Notes: generated by a model not told the origin, from the letters alone. A stretch of DNA of 64,000 nt from Paenibacillus typhae (GCF_900099765.1 NZ_FNDX01000023.1:1-64000), one strand, 5' to 3'; shown: positions 1 through 7,662, counted from the stretch's first letter. Translations and numbers: made by a program.

Positions 1-258
1 TAGATCTTTTTCGCCTAGGAGTTTAATCGCAGTGTCCATCTTGTCCTCTAACTCCTGAACACGTTTTGCATCTTCGATACGTTCGCTAACAGAGGGTGTT
101 GCCTGCTCACCGAATCGTTCTTTGTAGAACTTCACCCAGTTCGCAATCGTGCTCGGAGAAACTGAATACTTACGGGCAAGGAAAGATATCTTTGTTCCAT
201 TAATCGCTTCTTGGGCAACTTTGATCCGTTGTTCGTCGTACAACTTATTGCTCTTCAT
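1..258 (-). mobile_element. IS3-family transposase OrfA, N-terminal part (runs off window)
   Basis: The reverse strand is open from an ATG at 258 to the window edge, 86 codons with no stop. The protein starts MKSNKLYDEQ and carries a helix-turn-helix (FLARKYSVSPSTIANWVKFY) followed by a charged, probably coiled-coil stretch ending LLGEKDL. This is the usual layout of OrfA of IS3-family elements, which binds the IS ends and supplies the first part of a frameshifted OrfAB transposase. An ATG at 267 is also in frame, but the AAGGGG stretch is better spaced for the ATG at 258. The left IS end may lie near 309, where the minus strand begins TGGAGTCCTC; this is a guess because the other end is outside the window. 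Confidence 0.8.
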
Positions 259-314
259 GTTCCTCATCCCCTTCTCTATTAGTGTACCTTATGCATCTTG
301 AGGACTCCAATTCG

Positions 315-459
315 ATTAGGGGGCTTGAGAGAAAGGATACTTAATTTAGCCGAAATAGCCCCTACTGAGCTATATTGATCGAATTAGGTGGCGATTTTCC
401 AACTAATATCCTAAAAGTTACTCCACACGGCCAAATAGGTTGCCTTTTTCCACTTAGTG
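315..459. repeat. Diverged intergenic repeat units beside the IS end
   Basis: The 259-596 gap has no convincing gene. It holds several diverged copies of a unit that reads roughly CTAGKTGGAAAAACG followed by CACTTMATTTYGCC. On the minus strand 459-430 reads AAGTGGAAAAAGGCAACC then TATTTGGCCGT. Positions 383-407 are a dyad, ATTAGGTGG - 7 nt - CCAACTAAT. At 340-352 the plus strand reads ACTTAATTTAGCC. The same unit occurs four times at 57946-58132. The arrangement suggests a dispersed short intergenic repeat with an IS inserted next to it. Unit limits are approximate because they were aligned by eye. Confidence 0.55.
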
Positions 460-596
460 TTGTGGGTGGTGGTTGAACAGGGCTGGAAAGTTACTGTTCT
501 AAATTCCTTAACCCGCATTCTATACCCGCCGACTGCCACGAAGAACGTTCCCGAAAATTCCGGAGAGGTATAGTCCGACCAGCAGCGAAGCACCGC

Positions 597-1280
597 CTAA
601 TGAAAATAATCCAGTACACCGTGCGCGAGCTCATAACGGACTACCCGCTCCTGTCTGCCTTTGCAGGCGGGCCGCAGCCAGCCTTTATCACACAGACTGC
701 GCAGAGTCCGGACGGCTGACTTGTAGTCAACATCAAAATGCTGCTTAACATCCTGAGGGCGGACAGCTCCGTTAAGCTGGATGGCCAGGCGGATGGTCTC
801 CTGCTCCATAAGCTGCAAACGCGAAGCAGGTGCTTCAGCAGCCTGGTATCTGCCCAAGTTCATCTGCAGCAAAGTCATGCACAGCTCCGGACGCTGCTCG
901 ACATCATCGTAGGCGAAGGAAATTACCCGGTAGCCCATCGCCTGCAGGAAGGTTTCCCGGTTGAGCTCGTTGCAGTATTTGGTGCGGTCCATATCGCGGA
1001 CATGGGTGGCATAACCTTTAATCTCGATGAGGAGCTTGATGTAACCCGGAATCCAGGCGAAGTCGGCAAAGTAAGACCTGCCGCGCCAGTCAGTCACCTC
1101 ATATTCAGGATGAAGATTGGAGAAATCTCCTTTCAGCGGCCACCATACATTGCGCAAAAAGAGTATCTCCGCATGCTGATGCCCCCGTTCCAGCCGCCCC
1201 CGGCGTTCTCCCGCTGGCCTGCCAACCAAATGCCTTCCGATAAATTGCTGATGTGCGTCTTCAAATAACAATAAGCTCAC
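597..1280 (-). CDS. PD-(D/E)XK endonuclease-like protein with C-terminal winged helix
   Basis: The 227-residue protein is soluble, with no signal peptide. Residues 60-130 contain an acidic residue in YFADFAWIPG followed by LLIEIKGYATH, then a helix with YCNELNRETF and RVISFAYDDV. The D...EIK spacing fits the restriction-endonuclease-like fold of DUF559/Vsr-type proteins. The last 70 residues (PQDVKQHFDVDYKSAVRTLRSL then RYELAHGV) look like a winged helix. It therefore probably binds and perhaps cuts DNA, but no biological role can be read from it. It stands alone, upstream of nothing on its strand, and is separated from the methyltransferase gene by a terminator. The ATG at 1280 follows a GGGGGAG ribosome site. 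Family assignment is by motif only. Confidence 0.7.
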   Translation of the reverse strand: MSLLLFEDAHQQFIGRHLVGRPAGERRGRLERGHQHAEILFLRNVWWPLKGDFSNLHPEYEVTDWRGRSYFADFAWIPGYIKLLIEIKGYATHVRDMDRTKYCNELNRETFLQAMGYRVISFAYDDVEQRPELCMTLLQMNLGRYQAAEAPASRLQLMEQETIRLAIQLNGAVRPQDVKQHFDVDYKSAVRTLRSLCDKGWLRPACKGRQERVVRYELAHGVLDYFH

Positions 1281-1289
1281 GCTCCCCCT

Positions 1290-1339
1290 TAAAAAATAGA
1301 AAACGCCCCGGGTATCCCAAAAGGGATAACCGGGACGTT
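1290..1339 (-). terminator. Rho-independent terminator after the methyltransferase gene
   Basis: On the minus strand AACGTCCCGGTTATCCC pairs across a TTTT loop with GGGATACCCGGGGCGTT (two mismatches) and runs into TTCTATTTTTT. It lies between the methyltransferase stop at 1408 and the start of the next minus-strand gene. Confidence 0.85.
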
Positions 1340-1407
1340 CTTCGTCTCGTTGCAGTCAGTATAGGCTATATTCGCGGAAATGACCAGATCATTCAGCACA
1401 GGCCGGA

Positions 1408-2229
1408 TTATTTGATTCCGACCCGCATCCGGTAGCTGATCAGAACAGGCAGGGTGCGCCCGTTAAAATATCGCTCTACCTCTGCAGTGAACTCGGCGAT
1501 AGCCTCATCCAGCAGCGTTGACCCCAGCTTCAGCACCGTTTGCAGCCCGCCCTGGCTGAGCATGAGACCCACGTAACGTGCCGCATCACAGCTCTCGGTA
1601 TTATGAAAAACAACTTCCCGGGCAAAAGTAAAATGGCCGCTGGCCTGAATCCGCGCCAGATGTCCCTCTTTGTCCCATTTAAAAGCGCGCTCGGCCTCCG
1701 GCTGCAGCTCAGCCAGCAGGCTGTCGGCAGAGGCAATCAGGCGGTTGTACCGGGTTTCGATATCCGCCTGCAGTACCAGCGGCCAGTCGCAGTCGTAGGC
1801 TGCAAAAACACCGCCGGGACGCAGACAGCGGCCAATTTCCTGCAAGGTGCTGACCGGCTCCATCCAGTGGAAGGACTGGGAGCAGGTGATAATGTCAACA
1901 CTGCCCGATTCGAACGGGAGCTGGTTGGAATAGCCCTGCTGGAAAGATAGCGATTCCGCTTCGCTGTCCTGCTGCAGCTTTTCGGCAGCTTTGCTCAGCA
2001 TATCTGGATTAGGCTCAATGCCGTAAACGGTATCGGCGGCATTTTTCCATACAAAGGTTGATAGTCCGGTTCCGCAGCCGATATCGGCAACGACCGCAGG
2101 ACGTGATCCCAGATAGTTGCTGAGCAGGCTGGTCACGATCGGCGGCGCTTCCGGACGGTAACGGTCGTAGTCGTTCTGGTAGCCCAAAAATCGGTCTATG
2201 TTCTGTTTGCTGTTGCCAGAAGGAATCAT
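1408..2229 (-). CDS. Class I SAM-dependent methyltransferase (type 11)
   Basis: The 273-residue protein has the SAM-binding glycine loop VADIGCGTG near residue 50, the acidic ribose-contact residue in GIEPNPDML, and motifs SVDIITCSQSFHWM and CLRPGG in the expected order. It transfers a methyl group from SAM to an unidentified small-molecule acceptor; similarity within this family does not give the substrate. The ATG at 2229 is preferred because GGAGAGGAG sits 6 nt upstream; an in-frame ATG at 2244 lies upstream of that site. It is a single-gene unit ending at the terminator at 1290-1339. The next gene upstream (mqnD) ends 110 bp away on the same strand, so read-through from mqn is possible. 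Confidence 0.85.
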   Translation of the reverse strand: MIPSGNSKQNIDRFLGYQNDYDRYRPEAPPIVTSLLSNYLGSRPAVVADIGCGTGLSTFVWKNAADTVYGIEPNPDMLSKAAEKLQQDSEAESLSFQQGYSNQLPFESGSVDIITCSQSFHWMEPVSTLQEIGRCLRPGGVFAAYDCDWPLVLQADIETRYNRLIASADSLLAELQPEAERAFKWDKEGHLARIQASGHFTFAREVVFHNTESCDAARYVGLMLSQGGLQTVLKLGSTLLDEAIAEFTAEVERYFNGRTLPVLISYRMRVGIK

Positions 2230-2339
2230 GAACTCCTCTCCCATCCATAATCATATTGATTAGACCTGTTAAACAGCACATTACTTCCTCAGCCCGCATG
2301 AGCAAGTGGCTCAAACGCGGACAGGGGGAATACCGGGAG

Positions 2340-3206
2340 TTACCGCAGCAGCTCCGGGTCAACCGCCGGTACGAGCCCCTCGGCAGCTGCGCGGTTCAGC
2401 AGGGCAGAGATCGCTGCATAGCCCTCCTCGCCGAGATCCATGGAGAACCCGTTCACATACAGGTCGATATGCGACTTGGCCACCTCAGGAGACAGCTCCT
2501 GGGCATGACTGAGCACAAACTCGCGGCAGCCGCTGTCGGCGGGATGATCCCAGGCGAACTGCAGCGAGCTTCTGATCCAGCCGGCAATAGCCTTATCATC
2601 AAGATCACGGCGGGCGATGATAGCTCCCAGCGGGATTGGCAGGCCGGTGTCGCTTTCCCACCAGCTGCCGAGGTCTGTCAGCATGTTCAAGCCGTACGAG
2701 TGATAAGTGAAGCGCGCCTCATGAATGACCAGACCGGCATCAATTTGTCCGTCTCGGACGGCCGGCATGATCTCATCGAACGGCATGACGACAATCTCGC
2801 CGGGACCGCCCGGCACCTGCTGCGCAGCCCACAGCCGGAACAGGAGATAAGCTGTGGAGCGCTCGCTGGGCACGGCGATCCGCCGGCCGGACAGGTCCGC
2901 CGGACGGCGAATCCCACCCTGGCCGCCGGCCGTCAGCACAAGCGGGCCGCAGCCGCGGCCAAGTGCACCGCCGCAAGGCAGCAGCTTGTACCGTTCGAGC
3001 ACCCAGGGGAGGGCGGCATATGAGATTTTGAGCACTTCGGGTCCGCTGCCGTCTGCGGCCAGCCCGTTGGTAATATCAATATCCGCAAAGGTCACGTTCA
3101 GCTCAGGTGCACCCGGCACGAGCCCGTGTGCCAAAGCGTAGAAAACAAAGGTGTCGTTCGGACATGGGGAAAAAGCTATGTTCAATTGCTCTGTCGTTGC
3201 TGGCAT
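2340..3206 (-). CDS. mqnD: 1,4-dihydroxy-6-naphthoate synthase (futalosine pathway)
   Basis: MqnD converts cyclic de-hypoxanthinyl futalosine to 1,4-dihydroxy-6-naphthoate, the naphthoquinone ring precursor of menaquinone. The 288-residue protein opens with the family hallmark FSPCPNDTFVFYAL, continues with DIDITNGLA, and has the periplasmic-binding-protein-like fold typical of MqnA/MqnD (ISYAALPWVL, AVPSERSTAYLLFRL, GLVIHEARFTY). The histidine in LVIHEARF is a conserved active-site residue of the family. The ATG at 3206 overlaps the stop of mqnB by 1 nt (TAATG) and has GGAGGTGC 4 nt upstream. A longer frame to 3272 lies inside mqnB and is not the start. mqnB and mqnD form one operon; mqnA, mqnC and mqnE are not in the window. 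Confidence 0.93.
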   Translation of the reverse strand: MPATTEQLNIAFSPCPNDTFVFYALAHGLVPGAPELNVTFADIDITNGLAADGSGPEVLKISYAALPWVLERYKLLPCGGALGRGCGPLVLTAGGQGGIRRPADLSGRRIAVPSERSTAYLLFRLWAAQQVPGGPGEIVVMPFDEIMPAVRDGQIDAGLVIHEARFTYHSYGLNMLTDLGSWWESDTGLPIPLGAIIARRDLDDKAIAGWIRSSLQFAWDHPADSGCREFVLSHAQELSPEVAKSHIDLYVNGFSMDLGEEGYAAISALLNRAAAEGLVPAVDPELLR

Positions 3207-3898
3207 TACAGCACCTCCAATAGTATAGCGGCGGCAGCCGCTAGCGCGTCGAGCGCTGCAGGGATTTGCCACGCGGCCCGGTCGCGCGGGCCGACCGGGT
3301 TCGAGATCGCGCGCAGCTCGAGCGCCGCGATCCCGAACCGCTGGGCGGCCACGGCGACCCCGTGGCCTTCCATCGCCTCCGCGACGGCACCCGGATGCCG
3401 CGCGGCAAGGGCGGCGGCCGTCCCGGCGGTGCCGGTCGCCGTCGATACGGTCAGCACAGGTCCTGTGCTGACCGGAAGGCCGGCCGCTGCAAGCGCGGCC
3501 GCAAGGGCTTCTGCTGTGCCGTGCGCCGCCGGCACGGTATTGCTGCCGAAGCCGAGCTCGGCAGCGCTGCGGAAGCCCTCCGGCGTCTCGGCCCCGAGGT
3601 CGGCGGCGATCATCTCGCTGGCGACGGCCAGCGAGCCTACGGGCGCCCGCCCGGGAAAGCCGCCGCCGATCCCGGCGCTGATGACGCAGCCGTAGGTCCC
3701 GGCTGCCAGGGCGGCGGCCGTGCCGGCCGCAGCTAGAGCGGTGCCGGCCCCCGCCGCGATCACCTCGAACCTGGCGCTGCCGCCCAGGCCGCGGAGAATA
3801 GCCTCGCGCTCGGCTGCGACTGCCGTCACGATCAGCACGCGCGTAGCCGGGTCTTGTCCTGCGGCAGACCCGGAGCGGGATTGAATGTTATCGTTCAC
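3206..3898 (-). CDS. mqnB: Futalosine hydrolase
   Basis: MqnB removes the base from futalosine (or 6-amino-6-deoxyfutalosine) to give de-hypoxanthinyl futalosine in menaquinone synthesis. The 230-residue protein has the nucleoside-phosphorylase-like fold: LIVTAVAAEREAI at the N-terminus, CVISAGIGGGFP near 75, AMEGHGVAVAAQ near 185 and the closing ISNPVGPRDRAAW. A GTG at 3898 is preferred: GGAG sits 8 nt upstream, whereas the ATG at 3916 lies before that site and has none of its own. The coding sequence is strikingly GC-rich and Ala/Gly-rich compared with neighbours, including mqnD with which it overlaps by 1 nt. MqnB and MqnD are consecutive pathway partners separated only by the MqnC step. 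Confidence 0.9.
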   Translation of the reverse strand: MNDNIQSRSGSAAGQDPATRVLIVTAVAAEREAILRGLGGSARFEVIAAGAGTALAAAGTAAALAAGTYGCVISAGIGGGFPGRAPVGSLAVASEMIAADLGAETPEGFRSAAELGFGSNTVPAAHGTAEALAAALAAAGLPVSTGPVLTVSTATGTAGTAAALAARHPGAVAEAMEGHGVAVAAQRFGIAALELRAISNPVGPRDRAAWQIPAALDALAAAAAILLEVL

Positions 3899-4270
3899 TG
3901 AGAGGTCTCCTTTCATAGAAGAAAATAGAATGTATTTTGGGAAATGAAGCTTTTTAATAAGGCTTGCGGTTTATAAGCAACAAGAGGGCAGGAGCATCAC
4001 TTGAAAAAATATAAGAATTTATATATTCTACGCTATCCATACTCCTTATCTTTCTCGCAGAAACGGTTGCTGCCTCCCCTGAAGGCCGGAGAAGCCGTTT
4101 CTACTTGTGACGGCTCTTGTTTGTCCCTGCCGGCTCCGGGCATTTTATGTATAAGCTGATCCTCCAGGCTCCGGTAAGCAGCAGCAGGCCTCGTCAGCAC
4201 CGTATCCAAAAGGATACGCCGTTTTGAAAGGGAGGTCAAACCCCGGCGGGATTAATTTTGCAATGGGCGG

Positions 4271-4299
4271 TTGACAATAGAGAATGGATGGCGTATATT
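4271..4299 (+). promoter_or_regulatory. Sigma-A promoter of mhqR
   Basis: TTGACA at 4271-4276 is followed after exactly 17 nt by TATATT at 4294-4299. The operator at 4300-4317 begins directly after the -10, so a bound repressor would cover the start point. Confidence 0.8.
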
Positions 4300-4317
4300 T
4301 ATCTTAACTTAAAGATA
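4300..4317. promoter_or_regulatory. Candidate MhqR operator, site 1
   Basis: TATCTTAA-CT-TAAAGATA is an 18-bp dyad with one mismatch, followed by ATTAA. It matches the perfect dyad at 5083-5100 in front of the DoxX gene. Position just downstream of a strong promoter fits autorepression by the MarR-type regulator encoded next. Confidence 0.75.
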
Positions 4318-4394
4318 ATTAACTTAAAGACATAAAGGATGAGCGGTTCATTCTCCGGAGTGACCGGACAGTACAGAGAGCGGAGGTGTACAAG

Positions 4395-4865
4395 ATGAGC
4401 GACTATAATGAACTTATAAACAAAACAACCGGCAGCCCGGACCTGGATCAGGCGGCCTCACTGAAGCTGTTTGTAGTGTTGTCCAAAGCATATAAGAGTC
4501 TGATGGATCACGCAGTCAGGGATATGAAGAGCCATGGCCTGGCATCGGCTGAATTCATGGTGCTGGAGGTGCTGTACCACCGGACACGGATTCCGCTTCA
4601 GCAGATCGGAGAGAAGATTCTGGTAACCAGCGGAAGCATCACCTATAACATCGACAAGCTGGAGAAGCGGGGGCTGCTGAAGCGTGTGCCTTGTGATGAG
4701 GACCGCCGGGTGACCTATGCCGAGATTACAGAGGCGGGCCGCGAGCTGTTTGACGATATTTTCCCCAAGCATGTTGCTTCGATTCACGGCCTGATGGGCG
4801 GACTGGACGAGGACGAGAAGAAGCAGACGATCGAGCTGCTCAAGAAGCTGGGCAAAGGCGTGTAG
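4395..4865 (+). CDS. mhqR: MarR-family repressor, MhqR-like
   Basis: This is a 156-residue winged-helix repressor. The recognition region is IPLQQIGEKILVTSGSITYNID, followed by the wing KRVPCDEDRRVTYAEIT with the family D-x-R-R signature; flanking helices give the dimer interface. In Bacillus, MhqR represses dioxygenase, hydrolase, DoxX and nitroreductase genes and is released when quinones or catechols modify the cell. The same gene types follow here (DoxX, dioxygenase, hydrolase), and both transcription units carry the same dyad. The ATG at 4395 is chosen over the in-frame GTG at 4386 because GGAGG lies 8 nt before it. One cysteine (VPCDEDRR) lies in the wing and could be a sensing thiol, which is inference. 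Confidence 0.8.
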   Translation: MSDYNELINKTTGSPDLDQAASLKLFVVLSKAYKSLMDHAVRDMKSHGLASAEFMVLEVLYHRTRIPLQQIGEKILVTSGSITYNIDKLEKRGLLKRVPCDEDRRVTYAEITEAGRELFDDIFPKHVASIHGLMGGLDEDEKKQTIELLKKLGKGV

Positions 4866-5082
4866 AATTTCTTTGGGAATTGTAAGGCTGAGCATACTGG
4901 CATACCCGGTTTGGAGCCTGCTCTAATAGTAAAGCACAGCCGGTGCCGGTATCTCTACGATAAGTTAGTCTCAGACAGCTTAGCAGACTAACGATATGCG
5001 GGATTAAGAGGTCGGTACGGCCAATTCGGCAGCTGGAGTAAGAAAGATATATATCAGGCGTATGCCAAAAAATTTTAGTTCA

Positions 5083-5100
5083 TATCTTAATGTTAAGATA
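5083..5100. promoter_or_regulatory. Candidate MhqR operator, site 2
   Basis: TATCTTAA-TG-TTAAGATA is a perfect 18-bp dyad followed by ATTAA, 31 nt before the DoxX start. It shares 15 of 18 positions and the trailing ATTAA with the site at 4300-4317. I could not place a clear -35/-10 pair for this unit. Confidence 0.75.
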
Positions 5101-5131
5101 ATTAAAAAAAAGAGAATGGAGAGTGTTTAAT

Positions 5132-5533
5132 ATGGTTAGTGTAGGATTATTAATGTTGAGATTGGTTATCGGGGTTGCTTTTATCGGTCATGGCGCACAA
5201 AAGCTGTTTGGCTGGTTTGGCGGCTATGGACCTAAAGGAACGGGAGGCTGGATGGAATCCATCGGAATCAGACCGGGAGTTGCGATGGCAGTTGCGGCCG
5301 GAATTATGGAGCTGGTTGGCGGGGTGCTGTTCACAGCAGGATTGCTGACACCAGTGGCGGCGGTATTGATTGCGGCAACGATGCTCGGGGCGATTATTAA
5401 GGTTCATGCTCCGAACGGCTTCTGGTCGACGGCTAACGGAATTGAGTTCCCGCTGACAGTCCTGGTTATTGCAGTAGCGGTGGCGTTGACAGGTCCGGGT
5501 TCGATTTCGCTGGATGCCCTCTTTTTTAACTGA
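5132..5533 (+). CDS. mhqP: DoxX-family membrane protein (MhqP-like)
   Basis: The protein is 133 residues with four hydrophobic segments (LLMLRLVIGVAFI, MAVAAGIMELVGGVLF, PVAAVLIAATMLGAII, LTVLVIAVAVALTG) and the DoxX signature GHGAQKLFGWFGG in the first loop. Members sit in the cytoplasmic membrane and are linked to quinone or thiol stress; the Bacillus homologue MhqP belongs to the MhqR regulon. The start at 5132 has GGAGAG 8 nt upstream; the GTG at 5123 overlaps that site. It leads the unit with the dioxygenase and hydrolase genes, 114 bp ahead of the former. The biochemical activity of this family is not established. Confidence 0.8.
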   Translation: MVSVGLLMLRLVIGVAFIGHGAQKLFGWFGGYGPKGTGGWMESIGIRPGVAMAVAAGIMELVGGVLFTAGLLTPVAAVLIAATMLGAIIKVHAPNGFWSTANGIEFPLTVLVIAVAVALTGPGSISLDALFFN

Positions 5534-5647
5534 GCCGGGGATTGTCCCCCGCTAGCTATTACTGGTCTCATAATGTTTTCGGAAAATCTGAATGTCTTTG
5601 CATAAAGTTTATCCATTCACAAAAAAACCTTTAAGGAGATGTGTGTT

Positions 5648-6598
5648 ATGACCCTTCGGACTGCAGGGATTCACCATATTACCGCTTTTGTCAGAGATGC
5701 GCAGCAGAATGCTGACTTTTATGCCGGAATTCTTGGACTCAGACTTGTAAAAAAGACGATCAACTTCGATGCGCCGGAGGTCTACCATCTTTATTTCGGG
5801 GATGAGCACGGTTCTCCGGGTACCATCATTACCTTCTTCCCTTGGGCAACCGGACGTAAAGGAAGAATCGGCGGCGGCCAGGTTGGAGTAACTACCTACG
5901 CTGTGCCGGTTGGCTCGCTGGGCTTCTGGGAGCAGCGGCTGGCTGACTACCGGATTCCGGTAACCAAAGTAACCCGGATTTCGGAATCGTATCTTTCGTT
6001 CGCTGATTATGACGGGCTGCGGATCGAGCTGGTGGAACGTGAAGCCGGCGCGCTCAGCACCTGGTCCTTCGGGGGAGTGCCTGCCGAGCATGCGATAAAA
6101 GGCTTTGGCGGCGCAGTGCTCTACAGCATAAATCCTGATCAAACAGCCGATACGCTGACCCGCACGCTGGGCCTTGAGCAGATTGCCGAAGGCGACGGAT
6201 ATATCCGCTACCGTTCTTCTGCAGACATCGGCAATATTATTGACCTCAAAACCACACCGGTACCGCAGGGCGGCGGAGGCACAGGCACTGTGCACCATAT
6301 CGCCTGGCGCGCTAAAGATGATGCCGAGCAGCTTCAGTGGGGCCGCACTGTACAGAGCCATGGCTATCAGCCTACGCCGGTGCAGGACCGCCAGTATTTC
6401 AACGCCATTTACTTCCGTGAGGAAGGCGGCATCCTGTTCGAGATTGCTACCGATCCTCCGGGCTTTGCCCGCGATGAGGAGCCGGATAAGCTGGGCGAGA
6501 AGCTGATGCTGCCGGCCTGGTTCGAACCGAACCGTGCCGTAATTGAAGCCAAGCTGAGTCCTTTTAAAATCCGTGAAGTGGAGGCGAACCGGGTATGA
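5648..6598 (+). CDS. mhqO: Ring-cleaving dioxygenase of the VOC superfamily (MhqO-like)
   Basis: The 316-residue protein has two glyoxalase/extradiol-dioxygenase (VOC) domains, about 5-125 and 150-290. The expected metal ligands are visible: His in AGIHHITAF, His in GTVHHIAW and Glu in ILFEIATDPPG. The enzyme would open the aromatic ring of hydroquinones or catechols with O2 and a divalent metal, removing toxic quinones. The ATG at 5648 has AAGGAGA 8 nt upstream; the ATG at 5639 overlaps that site. Its stop overlaps the next gene by 4 nt (ATGA), so the two are translationally coupled. The name rests on the mhq context as well as the protein. Confidence 0.85.
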   Translation: MTLRTAGIHHITAFVRDAQQNADFYAGILGLRLVKKTINFDAPEVYHLYFGDEHGSPGTIITFFPWATGRKGRIGGGQVGVTTYAVPVGSLGFWEQRLADYRIPVTKVTRISESYLSFADYDGLRIELVEREAGALSTWSFGGVPAEHAIKGFGGAVLYSINPDQTADTLTRTLGLEQIAEGDGYIRYRSSADIGNIIDLKTTPVPQGGGGTGTVHHIAWRAKDDAEQLQWGRTVQSHGYQPTPVQDRQYFNAIYFREEGGILFEIATDPPGFARDEEPDKLGEKLMLPAWFEPNRAVIEAKLSPFKIREVEANRV

Positions 6599-7200
6599 TT
6601 CATATTTTCAAAAAAGGTGCAGATGCCAGCCGGCCGACCCTTGTATTGTTCCATGGCACCGGAGGCAATGAGCATGACCTGCTTCCGCTGGCGGAAATGC
6701 TGTCCCCCGGCTCCTCGGTGCTGGGCATCCGGGGAAATGTACTGGAGAACGGCATGCCGCGTTACTTCCGCCGTCTAGCAGAAGGTGTATTCGATGAGGA
6801 GGATCTCGTCTTCCGCACACATGAAGTGAAGCAGTTCCTGGACAGCGCAGCGGAGCAGTACGGCTTCGACAGCAGCAATCTCGTCGCTGTAGGTTACTCC
6901 AACGGAGCCAATATTGCCGGCAGCCTGCTGCTCCATTACGGGCCGGTTTTCCGCTCGGCGGTGCTGCTGCACCCGATGGTTCCGCTGCGCGGACTGGAAT
7001 GGCCTTCCCTGGCGGGCACCGCTGTCTTCATTGGCGCCGGCACCAATGATCCGCTGATCCGGGCCGACGAAACCCGGGAGCTTGAGCAGCTGCTGCAGGG
7101 CGCTGGCGCTGAGGTTGCCACCCATTGGGGCAACCAGGGTCACCGCCTGAGCACGGCTGAAGTCGAAGCGGCCAGAAACTGGCTTGAGCAGCAGAAGTAA
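6595..7200 (+). CDS. mhqD: Alpha/beta hydrolase, phospholipase/carboxylesterase family (MhqD-like)
   Basis: The 201-residue hydrolase shows LFHGTGGNEHDL at 18-29 (oxyanion region), nucleophile Ser102 in GYSNG, Asp152 in GTNDPLI and His183 in NQGHRLS, a complete catalytic triad. It overlaps the dioxygenase gene by 4 nt. In Bacillus the MhqD/MhqO pair is induced together by methylhydroquinone and catechol; the hydrolase may act on ring-cleavage products, but its substrate is not known. No signal peptide is visible, so it is cytoplasmic. No clear terminator follows; the next 600 bp are non-coding. Confidence 0.85.
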   Translation: MIHIFKKGADASRPTLVLFHGTGGNEHDLLPLAEMLSPGSSVLGIRGNVLENGMPRYFRRLAEGVFDEEDLVFRTHEVKQFLDSAAEQYGFDSSNLVAVGYSNGANIAGSLLLHYGPVFRSAVLLHPMVPLRGLEWPSLAGTAVFIGAGTNDPLIRADETRELEQLLQGAGAEVATHWGNQGHRLSTAEVEAARNWLEQQK

Positions 7201-7295
7201 GGGTTTGGCGTGCATGTGCTTGCGGCGATTGCGGAGAGAGCATTAGAGTTGCAGCACCGTTAGCGCCGGTAACACCAGTAGTCCCGGTAAGCAAA

Positions 7296-7385
7296 AACCA
7301 GTAACATAAGAACCAGTAACACAAGAAGCAGTAGCACAAGAAGCAGTAGCACAAGAACCAGTAGCGCCTAAACCAGAACACAAAA
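7296..7385. repeat. Six tandem 15-bp repeats
   Basis: Units begin at 7296, 7311, 7326, 7341, 7356 and 7371 and read AACCAGTAACATAAG, AACCAGTAACACAAG, AAGCAGTAGCACAAG (twice), then two degenerate copies. The downstream sequence to about 7505 is still rich in ACCAGCAAC-like words. All plus-strand frames have stops. The minus strand reads as a repeated Trp-Phe-Leu-Cys-Tyr peptide with no ribosome site, so I treat it as non-coding. Confidence 0.85.
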
Positions 7386-7522
7386 ATCAATAACACAAAA
7401 ACCATCCATGAGCATTAAAATAACCAGCAAATCTAATCCACCAATGTAACACCAGCAACTCAATACCAGGTGTAATTGATAACACACCAGCAACACCCTA
7501 ACACCATTGGCATAATGCTTGT

Positions 7523-7596
7523 AAAGCAACTGCCCGCAGGGCCACAGACAAGAGGGGAATAAACTCTTGGGAGCTCCTGCGGGCGGTTTTCTTGCA
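7523..7596 (+). ncRNA. Candidate small structured RNA with its own promoter and terminator
   Basis: An outer 12-bp stem (ACTGCCCGCAGG at 7529-7540 with CCTGCGGGCGGT at 7576-7587, one G-U pair) encloses an inner stem (CAAGAG at 7549-7554 with CTCTTG at 7564-7569), and the outer stem is followed by TTTTCTTGC. An extended -10, TGG-CATAAT, at 7508-7516 would start transcription near 7523. Together these could give an RNA of about 75 nt. It could instead be a terminator for the mhq operon, but that stop codon is 330 bp upstream. No known RNA family is recognised. Confidence 0.4.
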
Positions 7597-7638
7597 TTTT
7601 TCCCCTCAAAAATGCCAATTAGCCGCGTTGCCCCTGCG

Positions 7639-7662
7639 ATTAGAGGGATTTTTCCCTCTAAT
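7639..7662. repeat. Perfect 10-bp inverted repeat
   Basis: ATTAGAGGGA-TTTT-TCCCTCTAAT is a perfect hairpin in the gap 7201-7831. Its ATTAG...CTAAT edges and the nearby CCAATTAG at 7615-7622 resemble the units at 315-459 and 57946-58132, but the core differs, so membership of that repeat family is only possible. Confidence 0.6.

Larger units (their letters stand above)
3899..4394. other. Intergenic region between mqnB and mhqR
   Basis: This 0.5 kb holds the divergent promoters of the mqn and mhq units. Beyond the mhqR promoter and operator (4271-4317) I see a loose hairpin at 4059-4102 (AGAAACGG/CCGTTTCT) and a perfect 7-bp hairpin, CGTATCC-AAAA-GGATACG, at 4200-4217. A 68-codon minus-strand frame at 4033-4239 has a TTG start, no ribosome site and low-complexity content, so I do not call it a gene. 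Confidence 0.5.

Noticed and set aside
411..593. 60-codon minus-strand frame beside the IS end
   Set aside because: It runs through the intergenic repeat units, has no ribosome site and an atypical composition.
4033..4239. 68-codon minus-strand frame upstream of mhqR
   Set aside because: It starts at TTG without a ribosome site and contains hairpin sequences; no family resemblance.
7028..7405. 125-codon minus-strand frame with Trp-Phe-Leu-Cys-Tyr repeats
   Set aside because: It is the reverse reading of the 15-bp tandem repeat and of the 3' end of the hydrolase gene.
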